This document shows, in pieces, positions 7,326 to 14,700 of a stretch of DNA of 32,269 bases. The notes under the pieces are model-generated. The model was not told the DNA's origin. It searched no databases and saw only the letters and a program-made list of their open reading frames with translations. The stretch is from Paraburkholderia solitsugae (GTDB taxonomy: Bacteria > Pseudomonadota > Gammaproteobacteria > Burkholderiales > Burkholderiaceae): contig NZ_WOEY01000147.1 of assembly GCF_013177695.1 (NCBI RefSeq), positions 1 to 32,269 on the forward strand, in the 5' to 3' direction. How positions within the stretch are numbered: the first letter of the stretch is position 1; the number at the start of each line of letters is the position of its first letter. The position numbers and the translations under genes are program-made.

Positions 7326-8270
7326 CTATGGTTTAACGGCCGGATTGATGCTGTATCGATTGAAGCGCACCACCTCCTCGCCGATCCGATCATTAAGCTG
7401 CGCGAATCGACGCTGCAACGGCTCGATTTCGTTACGCCCGAATACCTCGGCGGCTGTTTCGGCCGCACCAAACCCGCCCGTATTGCTCGGCACGATCCCC
7501 ATGAGCTGCGGCGGGATACGATGCGCCGCGAGCAAGTCGTCGCGCGTCACATTCTTGATATTGAAAAACTCGTCTTTCGCCGTGACCTCGGAAACGGGAA
7601 TGAGCTGAATGCCGTCTTTCTTGCCGTTCGGCGCGTACATAAACAGGTTTCGGAAATTGCCCGGCCCCTTGCTGTTTTTCAACGCTGCGCGCATGTCGTC
7701 GACATCGGTTTGCGACTGTGCCGCATCCGTCATGTACAGGATGAAACCCGCATGCGAACCATTCTCGTAATACCGCCGGCGAAATAGCGTCGCCGACTCG
7801 TTCAACCATGCCGCGTGCAGCGCGCCGAGATATTCGGGCAAGCCGTACACCTCCTGGTTAATGTCCGGCTCCATCAAGTGATGCACGGTCCCGGCCGCGA
7901 ACTCGTGCGACACCTGCCACCCGTTGACCTGATAAAAGCGCTGCAGGTCCGCCGCGCGGCGCATGTACTTGGCCGGCGCACGCTCGAACGCGAGCGGCCC
8001 GCCTAGCCGGTTCTTTCGCAGCTCAAGATACCCATTGCCGAACGTGAGGAAATCGAGCGCCCACTTATCGAACACCTCGCGCGTGAGCAACCTGTGCGGA
8101 ATGAACGTCGCCGATAGCACGTTGCGTTTGAAGTAGATCGCGGAGCCGTGATGGACACCGGCGCGGAATGTCTTAGCCAGGCCCGACCAGGACACCGGCG
8201 GCTCGAACCAGTTTCCGGCCGACCAGGTTTCGACGTAATCCAGAATCTCGGCGCGATCCATCACCGGCAC
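7326..8270 (-). CDS. PBSX/P2-type phage portal protein, N-terminally truncated remnant
   Basis: The product has 314 residues from a GTG at 8268-8270. Homology continues upstream in frame to about 8345 (an Ala/Pro-rich stretch, then RAEAFTFGDP), so the true start has been cut off. Family features are WYEPPVSW-like NWFEPPVSW, the FLTFGNGYLE stretch, the HHLMEPDINQEVYGLPEY segment, and near the end RIPPQLMGIVPSNTGGFG. Portal proteins form the dodecameric ring through which DNA enters the capsid of P2-like phages. No terminase, scaffold or capsid gene is nearby, so this is a leftover of a prophage. Beyond about 8345 the sequence is a recombinase gene on the opposite strand, marking a deletion joint. 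Confidence 0.88.
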   Translation of the reverse strand: MPVMDRAEILDYVETWSAGNWFEPPVSWSGLAKTFRAGVHHGSAIYFKRNVLSATFIPHRLLTREVFDKWALDFLTFGNGYLELRKNRLGGPLAFERAPAKYMRRAADLQRFYQVNGWQVSHEFAAGTVHHLMEPDINQEVYGLPEYLGALHAAWLNESATLFRRRYYENGSHAGFILYMTDAAQSQTDVDDMRAALKNSKGPGNFRNLFMYAPNGKKDGIQLIPVSEVTAKDEFFNIKNVTRDDLLAAHRIPPQLMGIVPSNTGGFGAAETAAEVFGRNEIEPLQRRFAQLNDRIGEEVVRFNRYSINPAVKP

Positions 8271-8342
8271 GGGGTCGCCGAAGGTGAAGGCCTCGGCCCT
8301 CGGCGCCGTCGACGGTGCGGCCGGCGTCGGCGGTGCGGCGGC

Positions 8343-8665
8343 AGCTCCCGAAGAAACGGAAACCCGAGCATGTTGAAAGCGTGTTTGTGTACCACGGCAG
8401 CCCGGTCTACCAGACCGTGACGGCCGCGTGGAAAAAGGCGCTGAAGCGCGTCGGCATCCGCGACTTCCGCTGGCACGATCTGCGCCATACGTGGGCGAGC
8501 TGGCATGTGCAGCGCGGTACGCCTATCCAGGTGCTGAAGGAGCTGGGACGATGGGAAACGATGGAAATGGTGCAGCGCTATGCCCACCTGTCGGCCGATC
8601 ATCTGTCGCAGTGGGTGCATGCGATAACCGAAGTGCCGGCGAAGCTACACCTGGCCGCAGTGTAG
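8343..8665 (+). pseudogene. Tyrosine recombinase/phage integrase, C-terminal remnant
   Basis: About 107 residues remain of a protein that is normally 350-400 residues long. The C-terminal catalytic part is clear: WHDLRHTWASWH holds the His-x-x-Arg box, LGRWE stands at the second His/Trp position, and VQRYAHLS holds the nucleophilic Tyr. The N-terminal arm and core-binding domains and the first catalytic Arg are missing; upstream of about 8343 the sequence is the antisense of the portal gene. The gene points at the 3' end of tRNA-Arg, 65 bp away, the usual position of an integrase at its attachment site. An ATG-less frame reaches back to 8315, but those residues are not recombinase. The gene is inactive. 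Confidence 0.88.
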
Positions 8666-8730
8666 GTGCAATTTAGGTGTAATTCGGGGGGAGCGGGAAC
8701 GGGTGAATCCGTTGGAACCCTTGTCAGACT

Positions 8731-8806
8731 TGGTGCGCCCGGCTGGGATCGAACCAGCAACCCCTGCCTTCGGAGGGCAGTACTCTATCCATTGAGCTAC
8801 GGGCGC
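8731..8806 (-). tRNA. tRNA-Arg (anticodon CCG)
   Basis: A full cloverleaf is read on the minus strand. The acceptor stem is GCGCCCG/CGGGCGC, the D-loop has TAGCTCAATGGATAGAG, the anticodon stem-loop is CTGCC-CTCCGAA-GGCAG with CCG at positions 34-36, and the T-arm is GCTGG-TTCGATC-CCAGC. The 3' CCA is encoded (8731-8733). The integrase remnant ends 65 bp from its 3' end, consistent with this tRNA being an integration site. Without CCA the gene spans 8734-8806. Confidence 0.97.
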
Positions 8807-9021
8807 TTCAACACGAAAGCGCGGCAACCTGAACAGGAGCGACGCCAAAGCGAGACCGAAAGGATACCCGGTTTCGGCCAAACCGTCCACCGGACGGCCT
8901 ATATGACGGGATCGAGCGCCTGTTGCCCGCAATCCAGGCAATGCCGGCCGCGCCCCGCGATGCGGGTAAACGCCTGCTGAACACCTCGCCGCGCCCCTCG
9001 CCGCCGCTGAAATGTTGCGTC

Positions 9022-9027
9022 TATAAT
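9022..9027 (+). promoter_or_regulatory. Candidate -10 box of the cytochrome c promoter
   Basis: A perfect TATAAT lies 76 bp before the cytochrome c start. No good -35 element is present at 16-18 bp spacing, so an activator or a weak promoter is possible. The rest of 8807-9102 holds no gene I can support. Confidence 0.4.
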
Positions 9028-9102
9028 CGTCCGTGCCTGATTAAAGAACAAGAAGTTGCCGTCACGCTGTACCGCTCACATACCCACGGAGACGAGACAA
9101 GC

Positions 9103-10002
9103 ATGAGCGAAGCACCACACGGAGCCCCAATCAAAACCCCCGGGCAGCTCATTGCCGCGATCATTGCCAGTTTTGCGGTACCGATCGTCATCATCGTTCT
9201 GCTAGTGATCTACGTCGATAACTCGACGCGCACAGGCGCTGGCACAGACAGTCTTTCCCAAGCCGAGGTCAGCGCGCGCATCAAACCGCTCGCCCAGGTC
9301 GACATTCGCGACGCCAATGCTCCACGCGTCTACAAAACGGGCGAAGAGGTCTACAAGGCCGTTTGCTCCGCCTGTCACGCAGCGGGTGCGGCAGGCGCGC
9401 CGAAATTCACCAACACCGCCGACTGGGCGCCGCGCATTGCGCAGGGCTTCGACACGTTGTGGCACACGGCGCTCACCGGCAAGGGCGCGATGCCCCCGCG
9501 CGGCGGCACCAGCCCGGACGACTACAGCGACTTCGAAATCGCCCGTGCGGTGGTCTACATGGCGAACAATTCTGGCGGGAGTTTCCCTGAACCGGCGCAA
9601 CCGGCAGCGGGTGCGGCAGCCGCCGCCTCGGGCGCTGCCGCCGCCGCGCCGGCGGGTGCTTCGGACGCAGGCGCCGCACAAGCCGCTGCCGCGATGGCAG
9701 CCATGGCCAGCGTGCCGCAAGCGGCTGCACCGGCAGCCGGCGGGGCACAAAGCGCAGACGCCTCGCAAGCCGGCAAGGCGCTGTATCAGCAGGTTTGCCA
9801 GGCGTGTCACGCGGCCGGCGTGCTGAACGCACCGAAGTTCGGCGACAAGGACGCGTGGGCGCCTCGCCTGAAAGACCCGATGGACACGATCTACAACTAC
9901 GCACTGCACGGCAAGGGGGCGATGCCGCCCAAAGGCGGCTCGACAGCCTCCGATGCGGACGTGAAGGCCGCCGTCGACTACATGGTCAGCGCGGCGAAGT
10001 AA
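9103..10002 (+). CDS. Membrane-anchored di-haem cytochrome c (c5-like)
   Basis: The product has 299 residues from the ATG at 9103, which has a GGAG/GAGA sequence upstream. The frame is open from 8923, but those residues are not protein-like. Residues about 18-40 form one hydrophobic helix, an uncleaved anchor, placing the rest in the periplasm. Two cytochrome c domains follow, each with a haem-binding CxxCH (Cys88/Cys91/His92 and Cys232/Cys235/His236) and an axial Met in GAMPP (Met130 and Met274). They are joined by an Ala-rich, Pro- and Gly-containing linker of about 55 residues. The two domains are close relatives, so an internal duplication is likely. The protein probably carries electrons between the respiratory chain and a terminal oxidase or reductase. 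Neighbours give no partner. Confidence 0.92.
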   Translation: MSEAPHGAPIKTPGQLIAAIIASFAVPIVIIVLLVIYVDNSTRTGAGTDSLSQAEVSARIKPLAQVDIRDANAPRVYKTGEEVYKAVCSACHAAGAAGAPKFTNTADWAPRIAQGFDTLWHTALTGKGAMPPRGGTSPDDYSDFEIARAVVYMANNSGGSFPEPAQPAAGAAAAASGAAAAAPAGASDAGAAQAAAAMAAMASVPQAAAPAAGGAQSADASQAGKALYQQVCQACHAAGVLNAPKFGDKDAWAPRLKDPMDTIYNYALHGKGAMPPKGGSTASDADVKAAVDYMVSAAK

Positions 10003-10028
10003 GGCGCTCCCGGCGGTTGTCGCAGAAC

Positions 10029-10070
10029 AAAAAAATCCCTGCACCGTGGCGACACGGGCAGGGATTTTTT
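10029..10070. terminator. Bidirectional intrinsic terminator between cytochrome c and rep
   Basis: A perfect 13-bp inverted repeat (AAAAAATCCCTGC with its complement) has A and T runs at the two ends, so it ends transcripts from both sides. It lies 26 bp after the cytochrome stop and directly abuts the stop codon of the convergent helicase gene. Confidence 0.88.
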
Positions 10071-10072
10071 CT

Positions 10073-12163
10073 TCAAGGCTTCTGCAACAGCGCCTTCAAA
10101 CTCGCGAGCCGGTCTTTCGGTGACATCGGCGCTTCTTCGGGGGTCGGCGGCGGCGCATCGTCGAGCAGCATCTCGGGGATGAAGCGTGACGGCTCGCACA
10201 CCACGGTTTCGCGTGCGCGCTTGCGCTTCTTGCACCAGTTCAGATGCAGGCTGCGCTGCGCACGCGTGATCGCGACGTACATCAGACGACGCTCTTCCTC
10301 GATGCGCGCGTCGTCGATCGGCTCGTCGTCCGGGCCGCCGCGGTGCGGCATGATGCCTTCTTCGACGCCCACCAGAAACACGTGCGGATACTCCAGCCCC
10401 TTCGACGCGTGCACCGTCGAGAGCCGCACGGCGTCCGGATCTTCTTCGCGGCCTTCGAGCATCGACATCAGAGCGACAGTCTGGATCAGGCCGAGCAGAC
10501 TCTTGCCGGTGTCGCCGAGGCCGTCGGCGGTGTCGTAGCCGGTTGCCTCGCTCTTCTCCGAACCCTCGGGCTCAGCCTTGGTGCCTTTGCGCTTCAACCA
10601 TTCCATGAACTCGAGCACGTTCTGCCACTTGGACTGCGCCTGACGTTCGTCGAACGCGTCGTACAGATAGGCTTCGTAGTGGATCGCGTCCATCAGTTCG
10701 TCGAGCAGCGTGCCGGCGGCATCCTTCTCGGCGCGATCGGTGAGGCGCTGCATGAAGTCGCAAAATACACGCATCGGTTCAATCTGACGCGGTGACAGGC
10801 GCGCCTCGATGCCGCCCATATACACCGCTTCGAACAGCGACACCTTCGCCTGGCCCGCAAACGAGCCGAGCGCTTCGAGCGTCGTATTGCCGACGCCGCG
10901 GCGCGGTGTGGTGATCGCGCGGATGAACGCCGGGTCGTCGTTCGCGTTGGCGATCAGGCGCAAATACGCGCAGATATCCTTGATCTCGGCTTTGTCGAAG
11001 AACGACTGCCCGCCCGACAGCACATACGGAATCCGTTCACGACGCAGCACCTGTTCGAAGATGCGCGCCTGAAAGTTGCCGCGGTACAAAATCGCGTAGT
11101 CGCGGAAATTCGCGCGCCGCTCGAATTTGTGCGCGGACAGGCGGAACACAACAGACTCGGCCTCGTGCTCTTCGTCGTTGCAAGGTGTGACGGTGATCGT
11201 GTCGCCCATGCCGTGTTCGGACCAGAGCTTCTTTTCGAACAGCTTCGGGTTGTTCGCGATCACGTTGTTCGCGGCGGTCAGAATGCGCACCGTCGAACGG
11301 TAGTTCTGCTCGAGCTTGATCAGATGCAGCTTCGGAAAATCCTTGCTGAGCTGCCCGAGATTTTCGAGCGTTGCGCCGCGCCAGCCATAGATCGCCTGAT
11401 CGTCGTCGCCGACCGCCGTGAACGCCGCGCGCTTGCCGGCCAGCAGTTTCACCAGTTCGTACTGGCAGGCGTTGGTGTCCTGATACTCGTCGATCAGCAG
11501 ATAGCGCAGCTTGTTCTGCCAGCGGTCGCGCACCTGCTCGTTCTTCTCGAAGAGTTCGGCAGGCAGACGGATCAGGTCGTCGAAATCGACCGCCTGATAC
11601 GCATGCAGCGTCGCCACGTAATTACGGTAGACGATCGCGGCCTGATGTTCGTCCTCGTTCGCGGCGATCGCGATCGCCTGCTCGGGCATGACCATGCCGT
11701 TCTTCCACAGCGAGATGATCGACTGGATCTTGCGGATGAAGCCCTTGTCCGTCGAGCCGACCTGTTCCTGGATCAGGCCGAAGCAGTCATCGGAATCCAT
11801 GATCGAGAACTGCGGCTTCAGGCCGACGTGTTCCGCTTCCTGCCGCAGAATCTGCACGCCGAGCGAGTGGAAGGTGCAGACCGTCAACTGGTTGACGGGC
11901 ACTTTGCGGCCTTCCTTGCCGGGCGTGGTGAGCGTCTTGCCTTCGAGCAGCTTGCCGACGCGCTCGCGCATTTCCAACGCGGCCTTGTTCGTGAACGTGA
12001 CGGCGGCGATGTGGCGCGGCTCGAAGCCTTTGGCTTCGATCAGGTGGGCGATTTTCTGCGTGATCACGCGCGTCTTGCCGCTGCCTGCGCCGGCGAGCAC
12101 GAGACACGGACCGTCAAGATAACGGACCGCTTCATTTTGAGCGGGGTTCAGGCCTGCGGACAT
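10073..12163 (-). CDS. rep: ATP-dependent DNA helicase Rep (UvrD/Rep superfamily 1A)
   Basis: The product has 696 residues from the ATG at 12161-12163; the frame runs to 13222, but upstream residues are antisense of the next gene. Motifs in order are Q motif Gln9, Walker A AGAGSGKT (residues 24-31), AAVTFTNKAA (Ia), LIDEYQDTN (II), GDDDQAIYGWRGA (III), LEQNYRST (IV), VHASKGLEYPHVF (V) and RRLMYVAITRAQR (VI). The overall wording follows Rep (NPAQNEAV start, LKALLQ end) more closely than UvrD or PcrA. Rep moves 3' to 5' on single-stranded DNA, helps restart blocked forks and strips proteins ahead of the replisome. The C-terminus is short and carries a Pro-rich stretch. The gene is transcribed alone and converges on the cytochrome gene. 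Confidence 0.93.
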   Translation of the reverse strand: MSAGLNPAQNEAVRYLDGPCLVLAGAGSGKTRVITQKIAHLIEAKGFEPRHIAAVTFTNKAALEMRERVGKLLEGKTLTTPGKEGRKVPVNQLTVCTFHSLGVQILRQEAEHVGLKPQFSIMDSDDCFGLIQEQVGSTDKGFIRKIQSIISLWKNGMVMPEQAIAIAANEDEHQAAIVYRNYVATLHAYQAVDFDDLIRLPAELFEKNEQVRDRWQNKLRYLLIDEYQDTNACQYELVKLLAGKRAAFTAVGDDDQAIYGWRGATLENLGQLSKDFPKLHLIKLEQNYRSTVRILTAANNVIANNPKLFEKKLWSEHGMGDTITVTPCNDEEHEAESVVFRLSAHKFERRANFRDYAILYRGNFQARIFEQVLRRERIPYVLSGGQSFFDKAEIKDICAYLRLIANANDDPAFIRAITTPRRGVGNTTLEALGSFAGQAKVSLFEAVYMGGIEARLSPRQIEPMRVFCDFMQRLTDRAEKDAAGTLLDELMDAIHYEAYLYDAFDERQAQSKWQNVLEFMEWLKRKGTKAEPEGSEKSEATGYDTADGLGDTGKSLLGLIQTVALMSMLEGREEDPDAVRLSTVHASKGLEYPHVFLVGVEEGIMPHRGGPDDEPIDDARIEEERRLMYVAITRAQRSLHLNWCKKRKRARETVVCEPSRFIPEMLLDDAPPPTPEEAPMSPKDRLASLKALLQKP

Positions 12164-12577
12164 CGTCTGTGGATGGGTAATGCGGTTGAGGGCGCTTGGG
12201 TTCGAAATCGCGAGACCGAAGGCCCGGGGGCATGCTGCACGGGGCGGGCGGCTGGAACAGACAACTCGCGTGGCAGCGAGGGCGTTCCGGCTCGCTGCGT
12301 TCCCGCGCGAGAGGAGCGATGTTAACACGGATGACCGCGACGGACGACCGCGTCGGATGCCCAGGCCGATGACGCCGCTCGCCACCGTGGCTAAGGAGCG
12401 CGCCAAGGCCGGCGCGGGTCGTCTCAACGAACGGCTGCGCCCGACACCCTGGCAGACTGTCACTGACAGCCTCCGCACCAATGCTGACAGCCCGCCTTCG
12501 GGACATGCCACAATTACAGTGTTGCGCGCCGTCGCCGCAGTGGCAAAGCGGCGCGCCGTTTTTGCAGGAAGACACGC
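12164..12577. other. Intergenic region upstream of rep and the oxidoreductase gene (divergent starts)
   Basis: About 410 bp lie between the divergent rep and oxidoreductase starts and should hold both promoters. Long open frames cross it on both strands, but they follow from high GC and show no family features or ribosome-binding sites. The only clear structure is the hairpin at 12524-12563. Confidence 0.45.
12524..12563 (+). terminator. Terminator-like hairpin in the leader of the oxidoreductase gene
   Basis: GCGCGCCG (12524-12531) pairs with CGGCGCGC (12549-12556) and is followed by CCG and five T residues. It ends only 14 bases before the start codon of the oxidoreductase gene. It may be an attenuator or a leftover terminator. 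Confidence 0.4.
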
Positions 12578-13627
12578 ATGTCCGCATCGCTGAAGATTGG
12601 ATTGATGGGTTACGGTTTTGCTGGCGCGACCTTTCATGCGCCGGTGATCGAGCACTGCGGGCGAGCGAGCATCGCGGCCATCGCGACGAGTCAGCCCGAG
12701 CACGCGCTGGCCGATTACCCGCACGCGAAGGTGGTGGCCGATCTCGACGCGCTGCTGGCGCTCGAAGAAGTCGAGTGCGTCGTGATCGCGACGCCCAATG
12801 ACACGCACTTCGACCTGGCGCGCCGCGCCCTGGAGGCGGGCAAGCACGTGGTGGTCGACAAGCCGGTTACCCTGACTGCCGCGGATGCCCACACGCTTGC
12901 CAACATTGCACTCGCCCGGGGCAAGCGGTTCGTGCCCTTTCACAACCGCCGCTGGGACGGTGACTTTCTGACCGTGCGGGATCTGCTGGCCAGCAGAGAA
13001 TTGGGCCGCATCACGCAATACGAATCGCATTTCGACCGTTTCCGCCCGGAGGTTCGGCAGCGGTGGCGCGAAGAGACTTCGCGCGGCGGCGGTCTGCTGC
13101 TCGACCTTGGACCGCACCTGATCGATCAGGCGTTGGCGTTGTTCGGCGCACCGCAGACCGTATCCGCGACGGTTCGGACCCATCGCGAGCAGGCCAGCGC
13201 GCCGGACTACGTGCATATTCAACTAGGGTACGGCGAGTTCGAAGTGGTGTTGCATGCCAGCGCGTTGACTGCGCTAGTCGCGCCGAGGTTTGCGATTCAC
13301 GGCACGCAGGGGAGCTACGTGAAATACGGGCTCGATACGCAGGAAGATCAGTTGAAAGCGGGCTTGCGGCCTGGCGACGAGGGGTTCGGCGCCGACAATA
13401 CGGCGGGGGTAGTGCGTGTGCTCGAAGGCGATCAGGAAGTCGAGCGGGCGGTGCCTACGCGTAACGGGGAGTATGTTGGCTTTTATATTGCGCTGGCGGA
13501 CACCATTCAGAATGGCGTGAAATTCCCGGTCAGCGCTCAGGATGCGGTCGACGTGATGACGATTATCCAGCTTGCTGCCCGGAGTTCCGAGGAAGGTACC
13601 CGGCTTCCGTTTGAGCGTATTCGCTGA
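12578..13627 (+). CDS. Gfo/Idh/MocA-family NAD(P)-dependent oxidoreductase (YdgJ-like)
   Basis: The product has 349 residues; the start has GGAAG upstream. The N-terminal Rossmann fold has GYGFAG (residues 11-16) and the CVVIATPNDTHF strand. Lys95 in VVVDKPV is the conserved catalytic Lys of the family. The C-terminal domain carries FHNRRWDGDFLT, ESHFDRFRPEVRQRWRE and GPHLIDQ, with the usual catalytic His. The sequence follows Escherichia coli YdgJ closely along its whole length, including HGTQGSYVKYGLD. The substrate of YdgJ-type enzymes is not settled; an inositol or sugar-like polyol is plausible from the family. The gene stands alone, divergent from rep, with no transporter or sugar operon nearby to narrow the substrate. 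Confidence 0.92.
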   Translation: MSASLKIGLMGYGFAGATFHAPVIEHCGRASIAAIATSQPEHALADYPHAKVVADLDALLALEEVECVVIATPNDTHFDLARRALEAGKHVVVDKPVTLTAADAHTLANIALARGKRFVPFHNRRWDGDFLTVRDLLASRELGRITQYESHFDRFRPEVRQRWREETSRGGGLLLDLGPHLIDQALALFGAPQTVSATVRTHREQASAPDYVHIQLGYGEFEVVLHASALTALVAPRFAIHGTQGSYVKYGLDTQEDQLKAGLRPGDEGFGADNTAGVVRVLEGDQEVERAVPTRNGEYVGFYIALADTIQNGVKFPVSAQDAVDVMTIIQLAARSSEEGTRLPFERIR

Positions 13628-13829
13628 CTTTTCCCTCCGCTACGGAGCGCTTTGGGCGCCCTTTGGCGGTAGCACACCGACCATGCCGCCGCCAAAGGGA
13701 AAAAGTCCTGACAAGCCCGAAAGGAACATAACGTTACAAATAACTCCGCCTCCCTGGTCAGCGCGAATCCCGGATAATCCGTTGCTACCCCAGTAGCACC
13801 ACAAAATGACAACGACTTCCGGAGAGTCC
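13628..13829. repeat. Palindrome-rich intergenic stretch
   Basis: CTTTTCCCT and AGGGAAAAAG flank CTCCG/CGGAG and an 11-bp pair CCCTTTGGCGG (13659-13669) with CCGCCAAAGGG (13689-13699). The nested pairs could fold into one long hairpin. No T run follows on the plus strand, so it is not a standard terminator. It may be a REP-like unit. The remaining bases lead to the lipoprotein gene. Confidence 0.4.
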
Positions 13830-14189
13830 ATGCCCCGTATCGCCCGCGCAGTAGCAGCATGCGCATTGCTCAGCTCCCTGGCCGCCTGCGTGGTGGCCCC
13901 CCAGCAACCCGCGCCGGCACCGGCACCGCGTCCTAACCCGCAGCAAATCGCGGATGAGCGCCTCCATCAGGTCGACGGCCGTATCGACAACCTGAGCCGC
14001 CGCATTGACGCGCACGTCAACCAAGGCTACTACCCGCCCCCGCAAGGCGGCGCGTTGCATCACCGCCTCGACGTGATCCGTCAGGAAGCGCACGACATGG
14101 CAGCGCAACACGGCGGCGGCCTGTCCGGCGACGAACAGCGCGTGCTGAACCAGGAACTGGACAACGCGGCACACGCCATCGGCGAATAA
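13830..14189 (+). CDS. Small predicted lipoprotein
   Basis: The product has 119 residues from the ATG at 13830, with GGAGAG nine bases upstream; an earlier ATG at 13806 would spoil the signal peptide. Residues 1-20 form a lipoprotein signal with the lipobox LAAC (Cys20). A Pro/Ala-rich spacer follows, then a helical, charged domain with DERLHQVDGRIDNLSRRID and a second helix ending in VLNQELDNAAHAIGE. Heptad-like spacing suggests a coiled coil. Homologues of this type are common in Burkholderia and are annotated only as lipoproteins; I know of no function. A strong terminator follows directly, so it is a single-gene unit. Confidence 0.85.
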   Translation: MPRIARAVAACALLSSLAACVVAPQQPAPAPAPRPNPQQIADERLHQVDGRIDNLSRRIDAHVNQGYYPPPQGGALHHRLDVIRQEAHDMAAQHGGGLSGDEQRVLNQELDNAAHAIGE

Positions 14190-14216
14190 CCGCGCCGGTT
14201 CAGGCACTGCAGCAAA

Positions 14217-14250
14217 GAAGCGCGGGCATCACGTCCCGCGCTTTTTTTTT
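14217..14250 (+). terminator. Intrinsic terminator after the lipoprotein gene
   Basis: A perfect 9-bp stem (AAGCGCGGG / CCCGCGCTT) with an 8-nt loop is followed by a run of T residues, 28 bp after the stop codon. Confidence 0.9.
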
Positions 14251-14301
14251 AACTTTCGCGAGCCCGCAGCGCCAACCCCCGCGCCCCTTGCGGGCCTTTA
14301 T

Positions 14302-14330
14302 TTGACAAGCCCCCGGCCCTCGCGTACATT
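14302..14330 (+). promoter_or_regulatory. Sigma-70 promoter of the gcv operon
   Basis: A perfect TTGACA (14302-14307) is separated by 17 bp from TACATT (14325-14330). The predicted start at about 14337 falls at the first base pairs of the glycine riboswitch. Confidence 0.8.
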
Positions 14331-14337
14331 CGCCGCA

Positions 14338-14620
14338 CGCGTCGGGAGAGCGTGCTGGCCGCAGAGAATCGCAGGCCGCGCCGCCGAAGGGGCACACCCG
14401 CAAACTCTCAGGCAAAAGGACCGACTGCGTCGAAAAACCCGCGCCCAGGCAACATCAGGGCATCGGTTTTTCGCACTCTGGAGAGCGGCAGTAGCCGTCT
14501 GCATTGAGCAGACTTTGGCAGGCTGCCCACCGAAGGGGCGCGCGCTTCACCGTGGCGATCACGGCTTCAACATCGCACGGCAGCGCAATCTCTCAGGTAT
14601 CGAGGACAGAGGGGTCATGC
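14338..14620 (+). ncRNA. Tandem glycine riboswitch (two aptamers)
   Basis: Aptamer 1 (about 14338-14435) has the conserved GGGAGAG, the GCCGAAGGGGC core and the CTCTCAGGCAAAAGGACCGA 3' element. Aptamer 2 (about 14474-14616) has GGAGAG, CACCGAAGGGGC, a longer variable arm, CTCTCAGGT and a GGACAGAGGGGT end. Known glycine riboswitches of this layout switch on glycine cleavage genes when glycine is high. The leader lies between a consensus promoter and gcvT. The linker between the aptamers is about 38 nt, longer than the short linker of many tandem riboswitches, and aptamer 2's 3' element departs from the consensus more than aptamer 1's. Confidence 0.95.
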
Positions 14621-14642
14621 AACGCAATCGCTCGCAGCCAGC

Positions 14643-14678
14643 AGGCCGCGAGGCGTAGTGCCGCATGGCCTTTTTTGT
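14643..14678 (+). terminator. Candidate expression-platform terminator before gcvT
   Basis: GGCC at 14644-14647 pairs with GGCC before a six-T run, with an imperfect GGC/GCC inner stem. The hairpin is weak on paper, but its place, just after aptamer 2 and before gcvT, fits transcriptional control by the riboswitch. Confidence 0.4.
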
Positions 14679-14700
14679 TTCGCGAGACGCCTGAGGCCCC

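Noticed and set aside
8645..8941. Minus-strand ORF with a VAQWIEYCPPKAGVAGSIPAG-like stretch
   Set aside because: It is the translation of tRNA-Arg, a well-known false ORF type.
11129..12325. 398-codon plus-strand ORF antisense to rep
   Set aside because: Shadow frame, with no domain and no start signal.
12132..12593. Overlapping 137- to 151-codon ORFs on both strands between rep and the oxidoreductase gene
   Set aside because: No family resemblance, no ribosome-binding site, Arg/Ala/Pro-biased as expected for off-frame high-GC DNA.
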